A DNA stretch of 64,000 bases from assembly GCA_018812925.1 (NCBI GenBank), contig JAHJCU010000004.1, positions 432,289-496,288 on the forward strand, read 5' to 3'. The position numbers and the translations under genes were made by a program. This document shows, one piece after another, positions 26,109-34,574 of this stretch (position 1 is its first letter; each line of letters opens with the position of its first letter). A model generated the notes under the pieces. That model did not search any database. It was not told the origin of the DNA and saw only the letters and a program-made list of their open reading frames with translations. The stretch comes from Candidatus Omnitrophota bacterium (GTDB taxonomy: Bacteria; CAIJMQ01).

Positions 26109-27163
26109 TTTTTCTCTCCTAACGCCTTATAAAAAGCTGCCCAAAAGGGGTCAACTCGGGGATGAATTAATTCTTTTTCTTCCCCATTTTCGCTTACCTT
26201 GATACCTTCTTTCTCTTCCACCACAACACCCACAATAGAAGAATTAATTCCTTCTTTTTTAAGAAGATTTATTACTTCGTTTGATTTATTAGGACAACAA
26301 GTCAGAAGCAAGGTGCCTTCACTAATAGAAGCATAGGGATCAATTCCAAAATAATTACAGATTTTGATTGCTTCTTCCTTAACAACAATTTTATCTTTTT
26401 CTATTTTCATCCCAACCTTACTTGCCTGGGCAATCTCATATAGCCCGCCCCATATGCCGCACTCGGTAGCATCATGCATTGCCGTGACTCCGTCTTCCCT
26501 AACGCCGACTTTTACCGCCGTCAAAGCATCTTTCACAACAGACATATCCCAGAATATATCTTGGGCTTTCTTCAGAAAATCACTTCCAAATTCTTTTTCC
26601 AAAACTTGAGGAAAAGCCGTGGCGAAGATACCCGTGGCTTCAATAGCGGGACCTTTAGTCACAATAATATGGTCTCCAACTTTTGCCATAGTAGGAGTTA
26701 TATATTTATCCTTATCTCCCACACTTATCACAGTAGCCCCACCAACCATAGGATAATGACAGCCTTCGTATCTGGCAGTATGTCCGCTTATAACGGATAT
26801 TCCTAAATTTTCGCATTCTTTATGCATCTCGTCCCACATTAACTCCAGTTGGCTCTTTGTAATCTCCATCGGTAGATTTAAATCAATAGCCATAAAAGTG
26901 GGTTTGAGTCCGGAACAGGCCGCATCAGAAGCCAATATATTTATTGCAAACCAAGCAGCGCGTTCCCACCCATACTCCGGGACAATAAAAACCGGGTCAC
27001 AGGTTATAGCTGCAACTTTATCCCCTATTTCTACAATGCCAACATCTACGCCGTTTTGAGGTCCCACTAAAATATTCTTATTTTTTGCTCCTAATCGAGG
27101 GTATATAAACTCTTGAAAAATTTCCGGTGAAATCTTTCCTATATCAGGTAATTCTTCTGGCAT
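26105..27163 (-). CDS. AIR synthase-related (HypE/SelD-fold) protein
   Basis: A 352-residue ATP-binding protein of the PurM/HypE/SelD/ThiL fold: GVDVGIVEIGDKVAAITCDP, WFAINILASDAACSGLKP and ISGHTARYEGCHYPMVGG are AIRS-fold features, with the glycine-rich GVREDGVTAMHDATECGIWG in the second half. It lacks the C-terminal cysteine of true HypE, and no other Hyp genes are present. Set between nifS and the NIL-ferredoxin/DUF39 pair, it may activate a substrate by phosphorylation for sulfur insertion. That role is inference. Confidence 0.75.
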   Translation of the reverse strand: MPEELPDIGKISPEIFQEFIYPRLGAKNKNILVGPQNGVDVGIVEIGDKVAAITCDPVFIVPEYGWERAAWFAINILASDAACSGLKPTFMAIDLNLPMEITKSQLELMWDEMHKECENLGISVISGHTARYEGCHYPMVGGATVISVGDKDKYITPTMAKVGDHIIVTKGPAIEATGIFATAFPQVLEKEFGSDFLKKAQDIFWDMSVVKDALTAVKVGVREDGVTAMHDATECGIWGGLYEIAQASKVGMKIEKDKIVVKEEAIKICNYFGIDPYASISEGTLLLTCCPNKSNEVINLLKKEGINSSIVGVVVEEKEGIKVSENGEEKELIHPRVDPFWAAFYKALGEKK

Positions 27164-27175
27164 ATTTACTCCTTT

Positions 27176-27583
27176 TTAAAAATGCACTTCCATTGCTTTA
27201 ACCGGACAGGCCGGAATACAGAGTTCACAGGCTATACATTTTTTATCATCAAAATGAACTTTTCTTGTAATAGGGTCCATTACTAAAGCGCCTGTCGGGC
27301 AACTTGTCACACAAACTCCGCAATGAGTGCATCTTGCCTCGTTAAAAATTATATCCTGGCTAAGCGGTTGAACCTTAACCCCCATTTTATTTAAATAATC
27401 TATCCCACCCTTACAGTCTTCGTCTTTACCTTTTAACTCCAAAATCAAAAGCCCCTCTTCTTTAGGAGTTACATAAGCTTTCAGAATATTAAATTCTAAG
27501 TTGTATTCTTTAACCAGTTTGCAGATAATCGGTTTTTCTATTAATCTATGGGGAAACTTCAATACGATTCTTTTAGAAACCAT
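27176..27583 (-). CDS. NIL domain - 2x[4Fe-4S] ferredoxin
   Basis: 135 residues from the ATG at 27583, which has AAGGAG upstream (the ORF-track start at 27628 is less likely). An N-terminal NIL domain (VLKFPHRLIEKPIICKLVKE to about residue 75) is followed by two ferredoxin motifs, CTHCGVCVTSCPTGAL and CIACELCIPACPVKAM, that can hold two [4Fe-4S] clusters. The same domain pair accompanies DUF39 in methanogens, where both genes are needed to make homocysteine from aspartate semialdehyde and sulfide. Here it is 67 bp downstream of DUF39. Confidence 0.92.
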   Translation of the reverse strand: MVSKRIVLKFPHRLIEKPIICKLVKEYNLEFNILKAYVTPKEEGLLILELKGKDEDCKGGIDYLNKMGVKVQPLSQDIIFNEARCTHCGVCVTSCPTGALVMDPITRKVHFDDKKCIACELCIPACPVKAMEVHF

Positions 27584-27649
27584 TATCTTCTCCTTCCCAG
27601 AAGCATATGAGGAGGAAATTCGGTTCATCCTCTATGCTTTTGGTACGCC

Positions 27650-28855
27650 TTAAGTAATCGGCCTTTCTTTTAGTGATTGAAAAGTTATACCAGATTTTGG
27701 TCCCGGGATAGACCCAACTGGTTCGGATAAAAGGAATTTACCGCTCTTTATCCAATTTTTCAAGGTTAAAGCGATTTCTCGCGCTTTGGAATAACTTGAA
27801 AGAGACGCAGTCGGTATTTCTTTACCCTGAACAATAATTTTTCCACTTTTTAGTTGAGCATAATTTACTTCTCCCAAGCTTCCGGGTATAACTTTAGGAT
27901 ATGCTTCGCTATAGTCAACGACTTGGGCAAAAAGATCCTTATCCTTTACCGCCGTATATTGGACAATCTCTTCATTAAGGATAGGAATCGGAATGCCTAT
28001 TCCCACCGCCAGAGTAACTCCATAGCCAGTCATAGTTATCCCTCTTAACCACTCCTGCTTCATCTGTTTTAAATCGCCTATTATTGCCAGCGTTCCCGCA
28101 GGAACACAAGGAACATTATTATCTTTGCGTTTAGCAGTAGGATTATGTTGGGTACCTTGCCATGCAACATAACCAACTCCTCCACCCACAAATATCTTAG
28201 TTCCAATACCGACGGTCTTATACAACGGGTCGTTTAAGAGCGGCGATAGTTGTCCTGCACTGCAGAAATTAGCATTCCCTAATTTTTCTTTCAAAATACC
28301 CATATAAGTATATATGGTTTTATCCGAAAGATTTACTGCCACATTATAGTTTTGATACACATTTCTCGGATTAAACAATACCGCTTCATTTACATCTTTA
28401 ATATTTATCCATGTCTCAAGTTTTTTTCTCGGATAGCAGTCCGTTCCGTAGCCGGTTGCAACAAGTTTTATATCCTTACCTGCAACGAATTCTTCAATCA
28501 CATGACCGCCTCCATACTTAAACGCTCCAGGATAAATTTTATTTTTCGGATCATCATCGGGTAAAGCCGTAGCACCAAGATAAACATCAACGGCAGCGAA
28601 ACCCCCATAAGCAGGGACATCGTTTAAATAACAAGTCCCTCCGCCGATTTTTATCCTTGGTTTAGAATGCCCGATATTGAAATAGATACCACTTGAACAC
28701 ATCGGTCCAAAGGTCCCCGTAGTTACTACGTCTACTTGTTGGGCAGCTTTCTTGGTTCCTTTTTCTTCAACAATATCAATTATTTCCTCAGCAGTAGCAA
28801 TTACTGCCTCGCCCTTTTTTATTTTCTCATTTATTTCACGTATTGTTTTAGGCAT
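27650..28855 (-). CDS. DUF39 homocysteine biosynthesis protein
   Basis: A 401-residue member of the DUF39/COG1900 family, recognised from TIREINEKIKKGEAVIATAEE, VDVVTTGTFGPMCSSG, IKIGGGTCYLNDVPAYGG and ATGYGTDCYPRKKLETWI. In Methanosarcina the family acts with the NIL-ferredoxin in homocysteine formation without a homocysteine-thiol donor route. With nifS, cysK and an IscR-type regulator in the same block, a sulfur-assimilation role fits well. Conserved cysteines (C53, C74, C144 region) could carry persulfide; this is inferred. Confidence 0.9.
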   Translation of the reverse strand: MPKTIREINEKIKKGEAVIATAEEIIDIVEEKGTKKAAQQVDVVTTGTFGPMCSSGIYFNIGHSKPRIKIGGGTCYLNDVPAYGGFAAVDVYLGATALPDDDPKNKIYPGAFKYGGGHVIEEFVAGKDIKLVATGYGTDCYPRKKLETWINIKDVNEAVLFNPRNVYQNYNVAVNLSDKTIYTYMGILKEKLGNANFCSAGQLSPLLNDPLYKTVGIGTKIFVGGGVGYVAWQGTQHNPTAKRKDNNVPCVPAGTLAIIGDLKQMKQEWLRGITMTGYGVTLAVGIGIPIPILNEEIVQYTAVKDKDLFAQVVDYSEAYPKVIPGSLGEVNYAQLKSGKIIVQGKEIPTASLSSYSKAREIALTLKNWIKSGKFLLSEPVGSIPGPKSGITFQSLKERPIT

Positions 28856-28982
28856 TGTTTACCTCCTATTGTTATATTATGAATAAAAATAAATCTTCCT
28901 TTTTGTCCCAACATTATGCAGGGACAAAGACATGATCCATAACATAACATTCACCTCTCTAATTTTCATTTCTTTCATAAAA

Positions 28983-29909
28983 CTATCCTTGATAAAGTTC
29001 CGTTGATAAATATCTATCTCCTAAATCCGGCAAAATAACAACAATTAATTTGCCTTTATTTTCTTCTCTTTCGCCAATTTTCAATGCCGCATAAACAGCT
29101 GCGCCTGATGAAATTCCTGCAAAGATTCCTTCTTCTTTGGCAAGTCGTCTGGCAATTGTCATAGCTTCCTCATTAGCTACCTTTACCACTTCGTCAATAA
29201 TGTTTTTATTCAAAACCTGGGGGATAAAACCTGCTCCAATCCCCTGAATTTTATGGGGTCCGGGATTACCTCCCGATAAAACAGCAGAGTCAATAGGTTC
29301 AACTGCAATAGCTTTAAATGATGGTTTTTTCTTTTTTAATACTTCGGCAATTCCTGTAATCGTGCCCCCGGTCCCAACTCCGGCAACAAGAATGTCAACT
29401 TTGCCGTCCGTATCATTCCAGATTTCTAATGCCGTGGCTTTGCGATGGATTTCGGGATTAGCAGGATTTTTAAATTGTTGAGGCATAAACGCTTTTGAAT
29501 TTTTCTTAACAACGTCCTCTGCCCTTTTAATCGCACCGCTCATACCCTCGTTTCCGAGAGTAAGAACAATTTCAGCTCCTAATGCTTTAAGCATATTTCT
29601 CCGCTCAATACTCATCGTGTCAGGCATAGTCAGAATAAGCTTATACCCTTTGACAGCACAAACAAACGCCAATGCTATGCCGGTATTACCCGACGTGGGT
29701 TCTACAATAACAGCGTCCTTTTTCAACAACCCTTGCTTCTCTGCTGCTTCAATCATGCTTACTCCAATGCGGTCTTTTATACTTCCACATGGATTAAAAA
29801 ATTCCAACTTAGCAACAATCTTTGCGTTGATGTTTTTTGCTATCTTACTTAGTCGTACTAATGGTGTATTCCCAACCAGTTCGGTTATATTATTAAAAAT
29901 CTTTGCCAT
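28983..29909 (-). CDS. cysK: Cysteine synthase (O-acetylserine sulfhydrylase)
   Basis: A 308-residue fold-type II PLP enzyme: [14 protein letters not shown], the PLP lysine in [48 protein letters not shown] and [13 protein letters not shown] are all present, the usual CysK set. It makes cysteine from O-acetylserine and sulfide, which then feeds NifS. cysE is not in the window. It lies 15 bp after the Rrf2 regulator gene, so it is probably the first structural gene of the regulated operon. Confidence 0.97.
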   Translation of the reverse strand: MAKIFNNITELVGNTPLVRLSKIAKNINAKIVAKLEFFNPCGSIKDRIGVSMIEAAEKQGLLKKDAVIVEPTSGNTGIALAFVCAVKGYKLILTMPDTMSIERRNMLKALGAEIVLTLGNEGMSGAIKRAEDVVKKNSKAFMPQQFKNPANPEIHRKATALEIWNDTDGKVDILVAGVGTGGTITGIAEVLKKKKPSFKAIAVEPIDSAVLSGGNPGPHKIQGIGAGFIPQVLNKNIIDEVVKVANEEAMTIARRLAKEEGIFAGISSGAAVYAALKIGEREENKGKLIVVILPDLGDRYLSTELYQG

Positions 29910-29924
29910 TTTATTACTCTCCTA

Positions 29925-30371
29925 TTAAATATGATACATCTCTATTTTAGTTTCTTTTAATTTCTCTTTTTGTGTCTTTACCATATCTGCTAATGTTACA
30001 GAATCAAGAACATCAACTATTGCTTTTTTCAGTTTCACCCAGATATCTCGAGTAATGCAAATCGTTGTCCTTTTACATAATTTTGGATTATCTACACAAG
30101 AGACAGGCGACATTGAACCTTCAACCGCCTGAATTATCTCGCTCATTTTTATGTCACTTGGTTTTTTTGCCAAACTAAAACCGCCGTTTCTTCCTTGAAC
30201 GCTCATTACTAAACCGCTTGACACAAGGACTCTCATAATATTTTCCAGATACCTTTCAGAAATCTCCTGCCTTTTAGCTATGTCTTTTAAAAGGACGGGC
30301 TGCTCCCCATTATGCATTGCTAAATCCAACATAGCCCTTGTTCCATAACGCCCCCTGGTAGAAAGTTTCAT
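29925..30371 (-). CDS. Rrf2-family (IscR-like) regulator
   Basis: A 148-residue winged-helix regulator: MKLSTRGRYGTRAMLDLA, the recognition-helix region QEISERYLENIMRVLVSSGLV and VQGRNGGFSLAK. It has three cysteines at about 92, 99 and 105 (SCVDNPKLCKRTTIC), a spacing compatible with an IscR-type [2Fe-2S] sensor rather than the cysteine-less CymR. It heads the cysteine/Fe-S block and is preceded by a consensus promoter with a palindrome over the -10, so it probably represses its own operon according to Fe-S or cysteine status. Confidence 0.93.
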   Translation of the reverse strand: MKLSTRGRYGTRAMLDLAMHNGEQPVLLKDIAKRQEISERYLENIMRVLVSSGLVMSVQGRNGGFSLAKKPSDIKMSEIIQAVEGSMSPVSCVDNPKLCKRTTICITRDIWVKLKKAIVDVLDSVTLADMVKTQKEKLKETKIEMYHI

Positions 30372-30395
30372 GGTTTTTATCCCTTTAACAACATT

Positions 30396-30418
30396 ATTAT
30401 CATCGTTTTAGTGATAAT
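30396..30418. promoter_or_regulatory. Inverted repeat overlapping the -10: candidate Rrf2 operator
   Basis: ATTATCA and TGATAAT are arranged as an inverted repeat with 9 bp between, covering the end of the -10 hexamer and the likely start of transcription. Location and symmetry fit autorepression by the regulator encoded directly downstream. Confidence 0.6.
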
Positions 30419-30444
30419 TATACTATGCTATGAATTTTTGTCAA
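30417..30444 (-). promoter_or_regulatory. Sigma-70-type promoter of the Rrf2-cysK-sulfur operon
   Basis: On the minus strand TTGACA (30444-30439) and TATAAT (30422-30417) are separated by 16 bp; both hexamers are perfect matches to the consensus. The start codon of the regulator gene lies about 45 bp downstream of the -10. Confidence 0.85.
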
Positions 30445-30529
30445 CCATAATCAAACGGTTTTCCCTATAACCCCTTGCCAAAACTTATCATAAGAAGTAT
30501 ATTTACTTTCATATTTCCGTTTAGATATT

Positions 30530-31639
30530 ATGATAATACCAAGAAAACATTTGTTAGTATTTATAGTTTTAGCAATAATATTTACAATTATTATTCTGTT
30601 AATTTCCATAAACAAACCGGTCAAAAAACTGCTTTTGACAAAAATGACCGAACCAACACTAAAAGAATCCGATATAAAGTTTGATGAATATGTTTATGAT
30701 TTTGGGCTAGCTAAGGTTGGAGAAAAAGTAGACCATACATTTAAATTCCGAAATGATGGGAATGAAGAGTTTATTATCGATAAAGCGTCTGGATCTTGCG
30801 GCTGTACCGCTATTGCCAAACTGACCGAAAAACATATCCCTCCCAACGGAGAGGGAGAAATAAAAGTATCGTTTAATACTGCAGGATATGCGGGGTTTGT
30901 CAGCCAGAAGATATATGTCCATTCCAATGTTCCTGCAATCCAACTTAAAATCCAAGGGATTGTTAAAACGGGACTTTCTGTCTATCCTGAAAATATTAAT
31001 TTCGGTAGTATAGGCCAAGAAAATCAGGAAAGCAGAAGAATTAACATTGCTAAAATAGGCGATGAAAATTTAGAGATTACAGAAGTAACCTCTTCTTCAG
31101 ATTATATTTCTACTCAAATCACTGAAATACCCCAATACACGCCTGAGAAGACGTTAGATGAATATAATAAAAGATTTGAAGTTCAGGTCGTTATTGCACC
31201 TGATATTCCTATTGAAAGATTTAATGAAACAATCACTATCTATACTAACGACGAAACCCTTTCAGAGATAAAGGTGCCTGTTGTCGGCAAGGTCATAAAT
31301 AGCACAGAGATAGGTGTTTCGGAATTCAATATGCCAATACTTGTCTTCCCACCTTTATTTTTATTTGATTCGCTAAAGCAAGGCGAGATTGCCTCACGGC
31401 AAATAAGCATTAAAACAACGAGTGATAACCCCTGGAAGATAGAAAAAATAGAAAATCCTCTTGAAGAATTTCTTTCAATAGCCATAACTACTAAAGTCGA
31501 AGGCAAAGAATATGAAATTATTGCTTCTCTAAAAGAGAATGCTCCTGCAGGGAACATCAAAGACAGCATTGTTATTCATACCAATAGTTTAGACCAACCA
31601 TATATAGAAATTCCTATAAATGTTTCAATAAAGGAATAG
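30530..31639 (+). CDS. DUF1573-domain membrane-anchored protein
   Basis: A 369-residue exported protein, anchored by one N-terminal helix (LLVFIVLAIIFTIIILLIS), with a DUF1573 Ig-like domain (DEYVYDFGLAKVGEKVDHTF, then SGSCGCTAI) and two or three more beta-sandwich segments. It lacks the thioredoxin and DsbD parts of the other DUF1573 gene (20087-22201). It is divergent from the Rrf2 regulator across a 158-bp shared control region. The SCGC cysteines may be redox partners of the fusion protein. Function unknown. Confidence 0.8.
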   Translation: MIIPRKHLLVFIVLAIIFTIIILLISINKPVKKLLLTKMTEPTLKESDIKFDEYVYDFGLAKVGEKVDHTFKFRNDGNEEFIIDKASGSCGCTAIAKLTEKHIPPNGEGEIKVSFNTAGYAGFVSQKIYVHSNVPAIQLKIQGIVKTGLSVYPENINFGSIGQENQESRRINIAKIGDENLEITEVTSSSDYISTQITEIPQYTPEKTLDEYNKRFEVQVVIAPDIPIERFNETITIYTNDETLSEIKVPVVGKVINSTEIGVSEFNMPILVFPPLFLFDSLKQGEIASRQISIKTTSDNPWKIEKIENPLEEFLSIAITTKVEGKEYEIIASLKENAPAGNIKDSIVIHTNSLDQPYIEIPINVSIKE

Positions 31640-31662
31640 CTTCTTAATCCCCTAAGAGTTGA

Positions 31663-31788
31663 CCCCGGTTAGAGATAGGGACCATTGTATCTATGGCAAC
31701 CGTAAATACTGTGTTTTATTTTTTACAAACCCTTGATATAAATTCATAACCTTTCGTTCTCATCTCTAACGGAGTTGACATATGCCCA
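31663..31788. repeat. Long inverted element between the DUF1573 gene and gap
   Basis: GTTGACCCCGGTTAGAGAT on the left and its near-inverse ATCTCTAACGGAGTTGAC on the right, about 85 bp apart. The arms carry the CCCGTTAGA core shared with the elements in nadA, folK and at der. No gene lies inside. Confidence 0.6.
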
Positions 31789-31814
31789 CCTGATTTTTAT
31801 AATACGCTTTCATT

Positions 31815-31847
31815 CCCGCCTGCTTGCTTATGCAAGAAGCGGGCAGG
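31815..31847. repeat. CCTGCCCGC-family palindrome upstream of gap
   Basis: CCCGCCTGCTTGC and an imperfect inverse ending AGCGGGCAGG form a strong hairpin with a TTAT loop. It shares its outer sequence with the elements inside parB, pgk and folK, and here stands alone in the gap leader. Confidence 0.7.
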
Positions 31848-31883
31848 TATTCAAAAATTTATTAAAATTACAGGAGGTTAGAA

Positions 31884-32885
31884 ATGGCTATACGAATAGC
31901 GATTAACGGTTTTGGAAGAATCGGGAGAAATGTTTTAAGGTCCGGTTATAACAACTCAAACATAGAGTTTGTAGCAATCAACGACTTAACGGACGCAAAA
32001 ACGCTTGCCCATCTTCTCAAATACGATTCGACTTTTGGAACTATGCCTGCAGATGTTAAAGTAGACGGCAATGCTATCATGGTTGACGGAAAGAAAATAC
32101 AAATTTTATCCGAGAGAGACCCAGCAGCATTACCTTGGAAAGATTTAAATATAGACTTAGTTATTGAATCAACCGGTAAATTCACAAATAAAGAAGGCGC
32201 ATCTAAACACATTGCAGCTGGAGCCAAAAAAGTTTTGATTTCAGCTCCCGCAAAAGACGCCATTGACGCAACAATAGTTATGGGAGTCAACCAGAAGATA
32301 TATGACAAGAATAAACATAATATTGTTTCAAATGCTTCCTGCACAACTAATTGTCTTGCACCTGTTGCTAAAGTCTTAAATGATAATTTCGGAATAAAAA
32401 GAGGCCTTATGACAACGGTTCATTCATACACAAATGACCAGGTTATTTTGGACTTTCCACATAAAGACTTAAGACGCACAAGAGCAGCTGCTTTGAATAT
32501 CATACCTACCTCAACCGGTGCCGCCAAAGCAGTAGGTCTGGTTATACCGGAACTAAACGGCAAATTAAACGGTCTATCTCTAAGAGTTCCTACGCCTAAT
32601 GTTTCTATAGTAGATTTGGTATGTGATATAGAAAAAGAAGCAACAGTTGAAACAATAAATGCCGCGTTCAAAGAAGCCGCTAACGGCGCATTAAAAGGCA
32701 TACTTCAATATTGTGATGAACCGTTGGTTTCACGAGATTTCTACGCAAATCCACATTCTGCCATATTGGACGCTGGTTCAACTTATGTAGTTGACAAAAC
32801 AATGGTTAAGGTGCTTGCCTGGTACGACAATGAATGGGCATATTCGGTAAGAATGCTTGATTTGGCAAAATATATGCTTCAATAA
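31884..32885 (+). CDS. gap: Glyceraldehyde-3-phosphate dehydrogenase
   Basis: A 333-residue [20 protein letters not shown] (NAD loop), the catalytic cysteine in [15 protein letters not shown], the HSYTNDQ histidine region and [12 protein letters not shown] at the C-terminus. It interconverts glyceraldehyde-3-phosphate and 1,3-bisphosphoglycerate. A good AGGAGG ribosome site precedes it. It is followed 23 bp later by pgk, so the two glycolytic steps are cotranscribed. Confidence 0.98.
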   Translation: MAIRIAINGFGRIGRNVLRSGYNNSNIEFVAINDLTDAKTLAHLLKYDSTFGTMPADVKVDGNAIMVDGKKIQILSERDPAALPWKDLNIDLVIESTGKFTNKEGASKHIAAGAKKVLISAPAKDAIDATIVMGVNQKIYDKNKHNIVSNASCTTNCLAPVAKVLNDNFGIKRGLMTTVHSYTNDQVILDFPHKDLRRTRAAALNIIPTSTGAAKAVGLVIPELNGKLNGLSLRVPTPNVSIVDLVCDIEKEATVETINAAFKEAANGALKGILQYCDEPLVSRDFYANPHSAILDAGSTYVVDKTMVKVLAWYDNEWAYSVRMLDLAKYMLQ

Positions 32886-32908
32886 AAATCAAAAGAGATA
32901 AACAAGCG

Positions 32909-34120
32909 ATGAGAAAAGTAACAATAGAAGATTTTGACCTTAAAGGCAAAAGAGTCTTTATGCGTGTTGATTTCAATGTCCCGCTTAAAGAAGGTAAGGT
33001 TCAGGACGACACAAGAATACGCGCAGCGTTACCAAGCATAAAGTATGCTCTTGAGAAAGGAGCAAAGCTTATCCTTGCCTCCCATCTTGGTAGACCAAAA
33101 GGTAAGGTTTCCGAAAAACTCCGCATGGCACCTGTTGCCCAAAGGTTGTCTTCTTTACTCAATAAAGAGGTAAAAACGACATCGGATTGTATAGGCGAAG
33201 AAGTAAAAACAGTTGTCAACAACTTAAAAGAAGGCGAAGTCGTCTTGCTTGAAAACGTGCGTTTCCATCCAGAAGAAGAAGCTGATGACGCAGACTTCTC
33301 TAAACAATTAGCATCTTTAGCTGATATTTACATAAACGACGCTTTCGGAACTTCTCATCGCGCTCACGCATCAACTTGTGGAATAGCTTCACTTCTTCCT
33401 TCGGGTGTAGGGTTTCTTATGAAAAAAGAAGTTGAATACTTTTCAAAAGCGCTTGAGGCGCCTGAAAGACCGTTTTTAACTATCTTGGGTGGCGCTAAAG
33501 TCTCAGATAAAATAGGCGTCATAACGAATCTATTAGACAAAGTTGATTCCTTGATTATCGGCGGTGCGATGGCGTATACTTTCTTGAAAGTGCAGGGCAT
33601 TAATGTAGGCAATTCTTTAGTTGAAGAAGAAAAGAAGGTGGAAGCAGAAAAAATATTGAAAAAAATTACAGAAAAGCAAATTAAACTTGTTCTTCCCATT
33701 GATCATATAATCGTCCAGGAAATACCCGCCTGCTGCGAAGCGGGCAGGAAAGAAGGTGCTGAAACAAAACAAACTCAGGACGCTATAATACCTGACGGTT
33801 GGAAAGGCGTGGATATCGGAGAAAAAACCATAGCTGCTGCTAAGATTTTAATCAAAGAAGCAAAAACAATCGTCTGGAATGGTCCAATGGGAATATTCGA
33901 GATGGAAAACTCTTCAAAAGGCACCAAAGAAATCGCCCAAGCCATTGCTGAATCTAGTGCCGTATCCATTGTCGGCGGCGGAGATTCTGTAAGTGCTGTA
34001 GAGAAATTTAATCTCAAAGGAAAATTTTCACACATATCAACCGGCGGGGGCGCATCCCTGGAATTTTTAGAAGGAAGAGAACTTCCAGGCGTAACCGCCA
34101 TACCTATTCGTCCAAGGTAA
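32909..34120 (+). CDS. pgk: Phosphoglycerate kinase
   Basis: A 403-residue [47 protein letters not shown], the nucleotide-binding KVSDKIGVI and the C-terminal [16 protein letters not shown]. The segment between [10 protein letters not shown] and [14 protein letters not shown] carries extra residues [12 protein letters not shown] encoded by a palindromic insertion (33722-33748). The next gene is secG, with no tpiA between. Confidence 0.98.
   Translation: MRKVTIEDFDLKGKRVFMRVDFNVPLKEGKVQDDTRIRAALPSIKYALEKGAKLILASHLGRPKGKVSEKLRMAPVAQRLSSLLNKEVKTTSDCIGEEVKTVVNNLKEGEVVLLENVRFHPEEEADDADFSKQLASLADIYINDAFGTSHRAHASTCGIASLLPSGVGFLMKKEVEYFSKALEAPERPFLTILGGAKVSDKIGVITNLLDKVDSLIIGGAMAYTFLKVQGINVGNSLVEEEKKVEAEKILKKITEKQIKLVLPIDHIIVQEIPACCEAGRKEGAETKQTQDAIIPDGWKGVDIGEKTIAAAKILIKEAKTIVWNGPMGIFEMENSSKGTKEIAQAIAESSAVSIVGGGDSVSAVEKFNLKGKFSHISTGGGASLEFLEGRELPGVTAIPIRPR
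33722..33748. repeat. 27-bp palindromic element inside pgk, identical to the one in parB
   Basis: Identical over 27 nt to the reverse complement of 5748-5774 in parB. It adds about nine residues in a surface loop of PGK and keeps the frame. Confidence 0.88.
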
Positions 34121-34132
34121 AGGAATAAAATT

Positions 34133-34468
34133 ATGATAACGTTTATAACTATAATTCATATTATTGTGTCTTTGGGGCTAATAGCCGTCGTTTTACTGCA
34201 AGCCGGCAAGGGTGCTGGTCTTGCAAATATCTTTGGAGGTGGAAGCAGCGGTATGTTTGCGCCTTCTTCGGGGGGACCAATTGCAAAAATTACCGCAGGA
34301 CTTGCCATTTTATTTTTAGCCACTTCGCTTTATCTGTCTTTGTCTACAAAAACAGTAAGGCGGTCAGCCATTCTTGATAAAGTTATGACTCAAGAAGAGA
34401 CTACTGTTCCAGCTACTAACTCAACAAGTGCTCCAACAAGCGGCGAGGAAATTCCATTACAGGAATAA
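34133..34468 (+). CDS. secG: Preprotein translocase subunit SecG
   Basis: 111 residues with two membrane helices (IIHIIVSLGLIAVVLLQAGKG and the AGLAILFLATSLYLSLS segment) and the SecG landmark GAGLANIFGGGSSGMFAPSSGG between them. The C-terminus is a low-complexity threonine/serine tail. SecG is the accessory channel subunit of SecYEG. It is 12 bp after pgk, a common pairing. Confidence 0.95.
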   Translation: MITFITIIHIIVSLGLIAVVLLQAGKGAGLANIFGGGSSGMFAPSSGGPIAKITAGLAILFLATSLYLSLSTKTVRRSAILDKVMTQEETTVPATNSTSAPTSGEEIPLQE

Positions 34469-34574
34469 ACGGGAACAGCAACGATTAGGCAGGAAGCAAA
34501 ATAAAGTTTTTCTTTAGTTGCCTGCCCCCCCAAACAACCTGCTTTGCCTAGCGCGAAGCGAAGCGAGGAATATC

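Noticed and set aside
27854-28048. Riboswitch in or near DUF39
   Set aside because: I looked for SAM- or cobalamin-type cores near the sulfur genes and saw no convincing structure; the plus-strand ORF here is a shadow.
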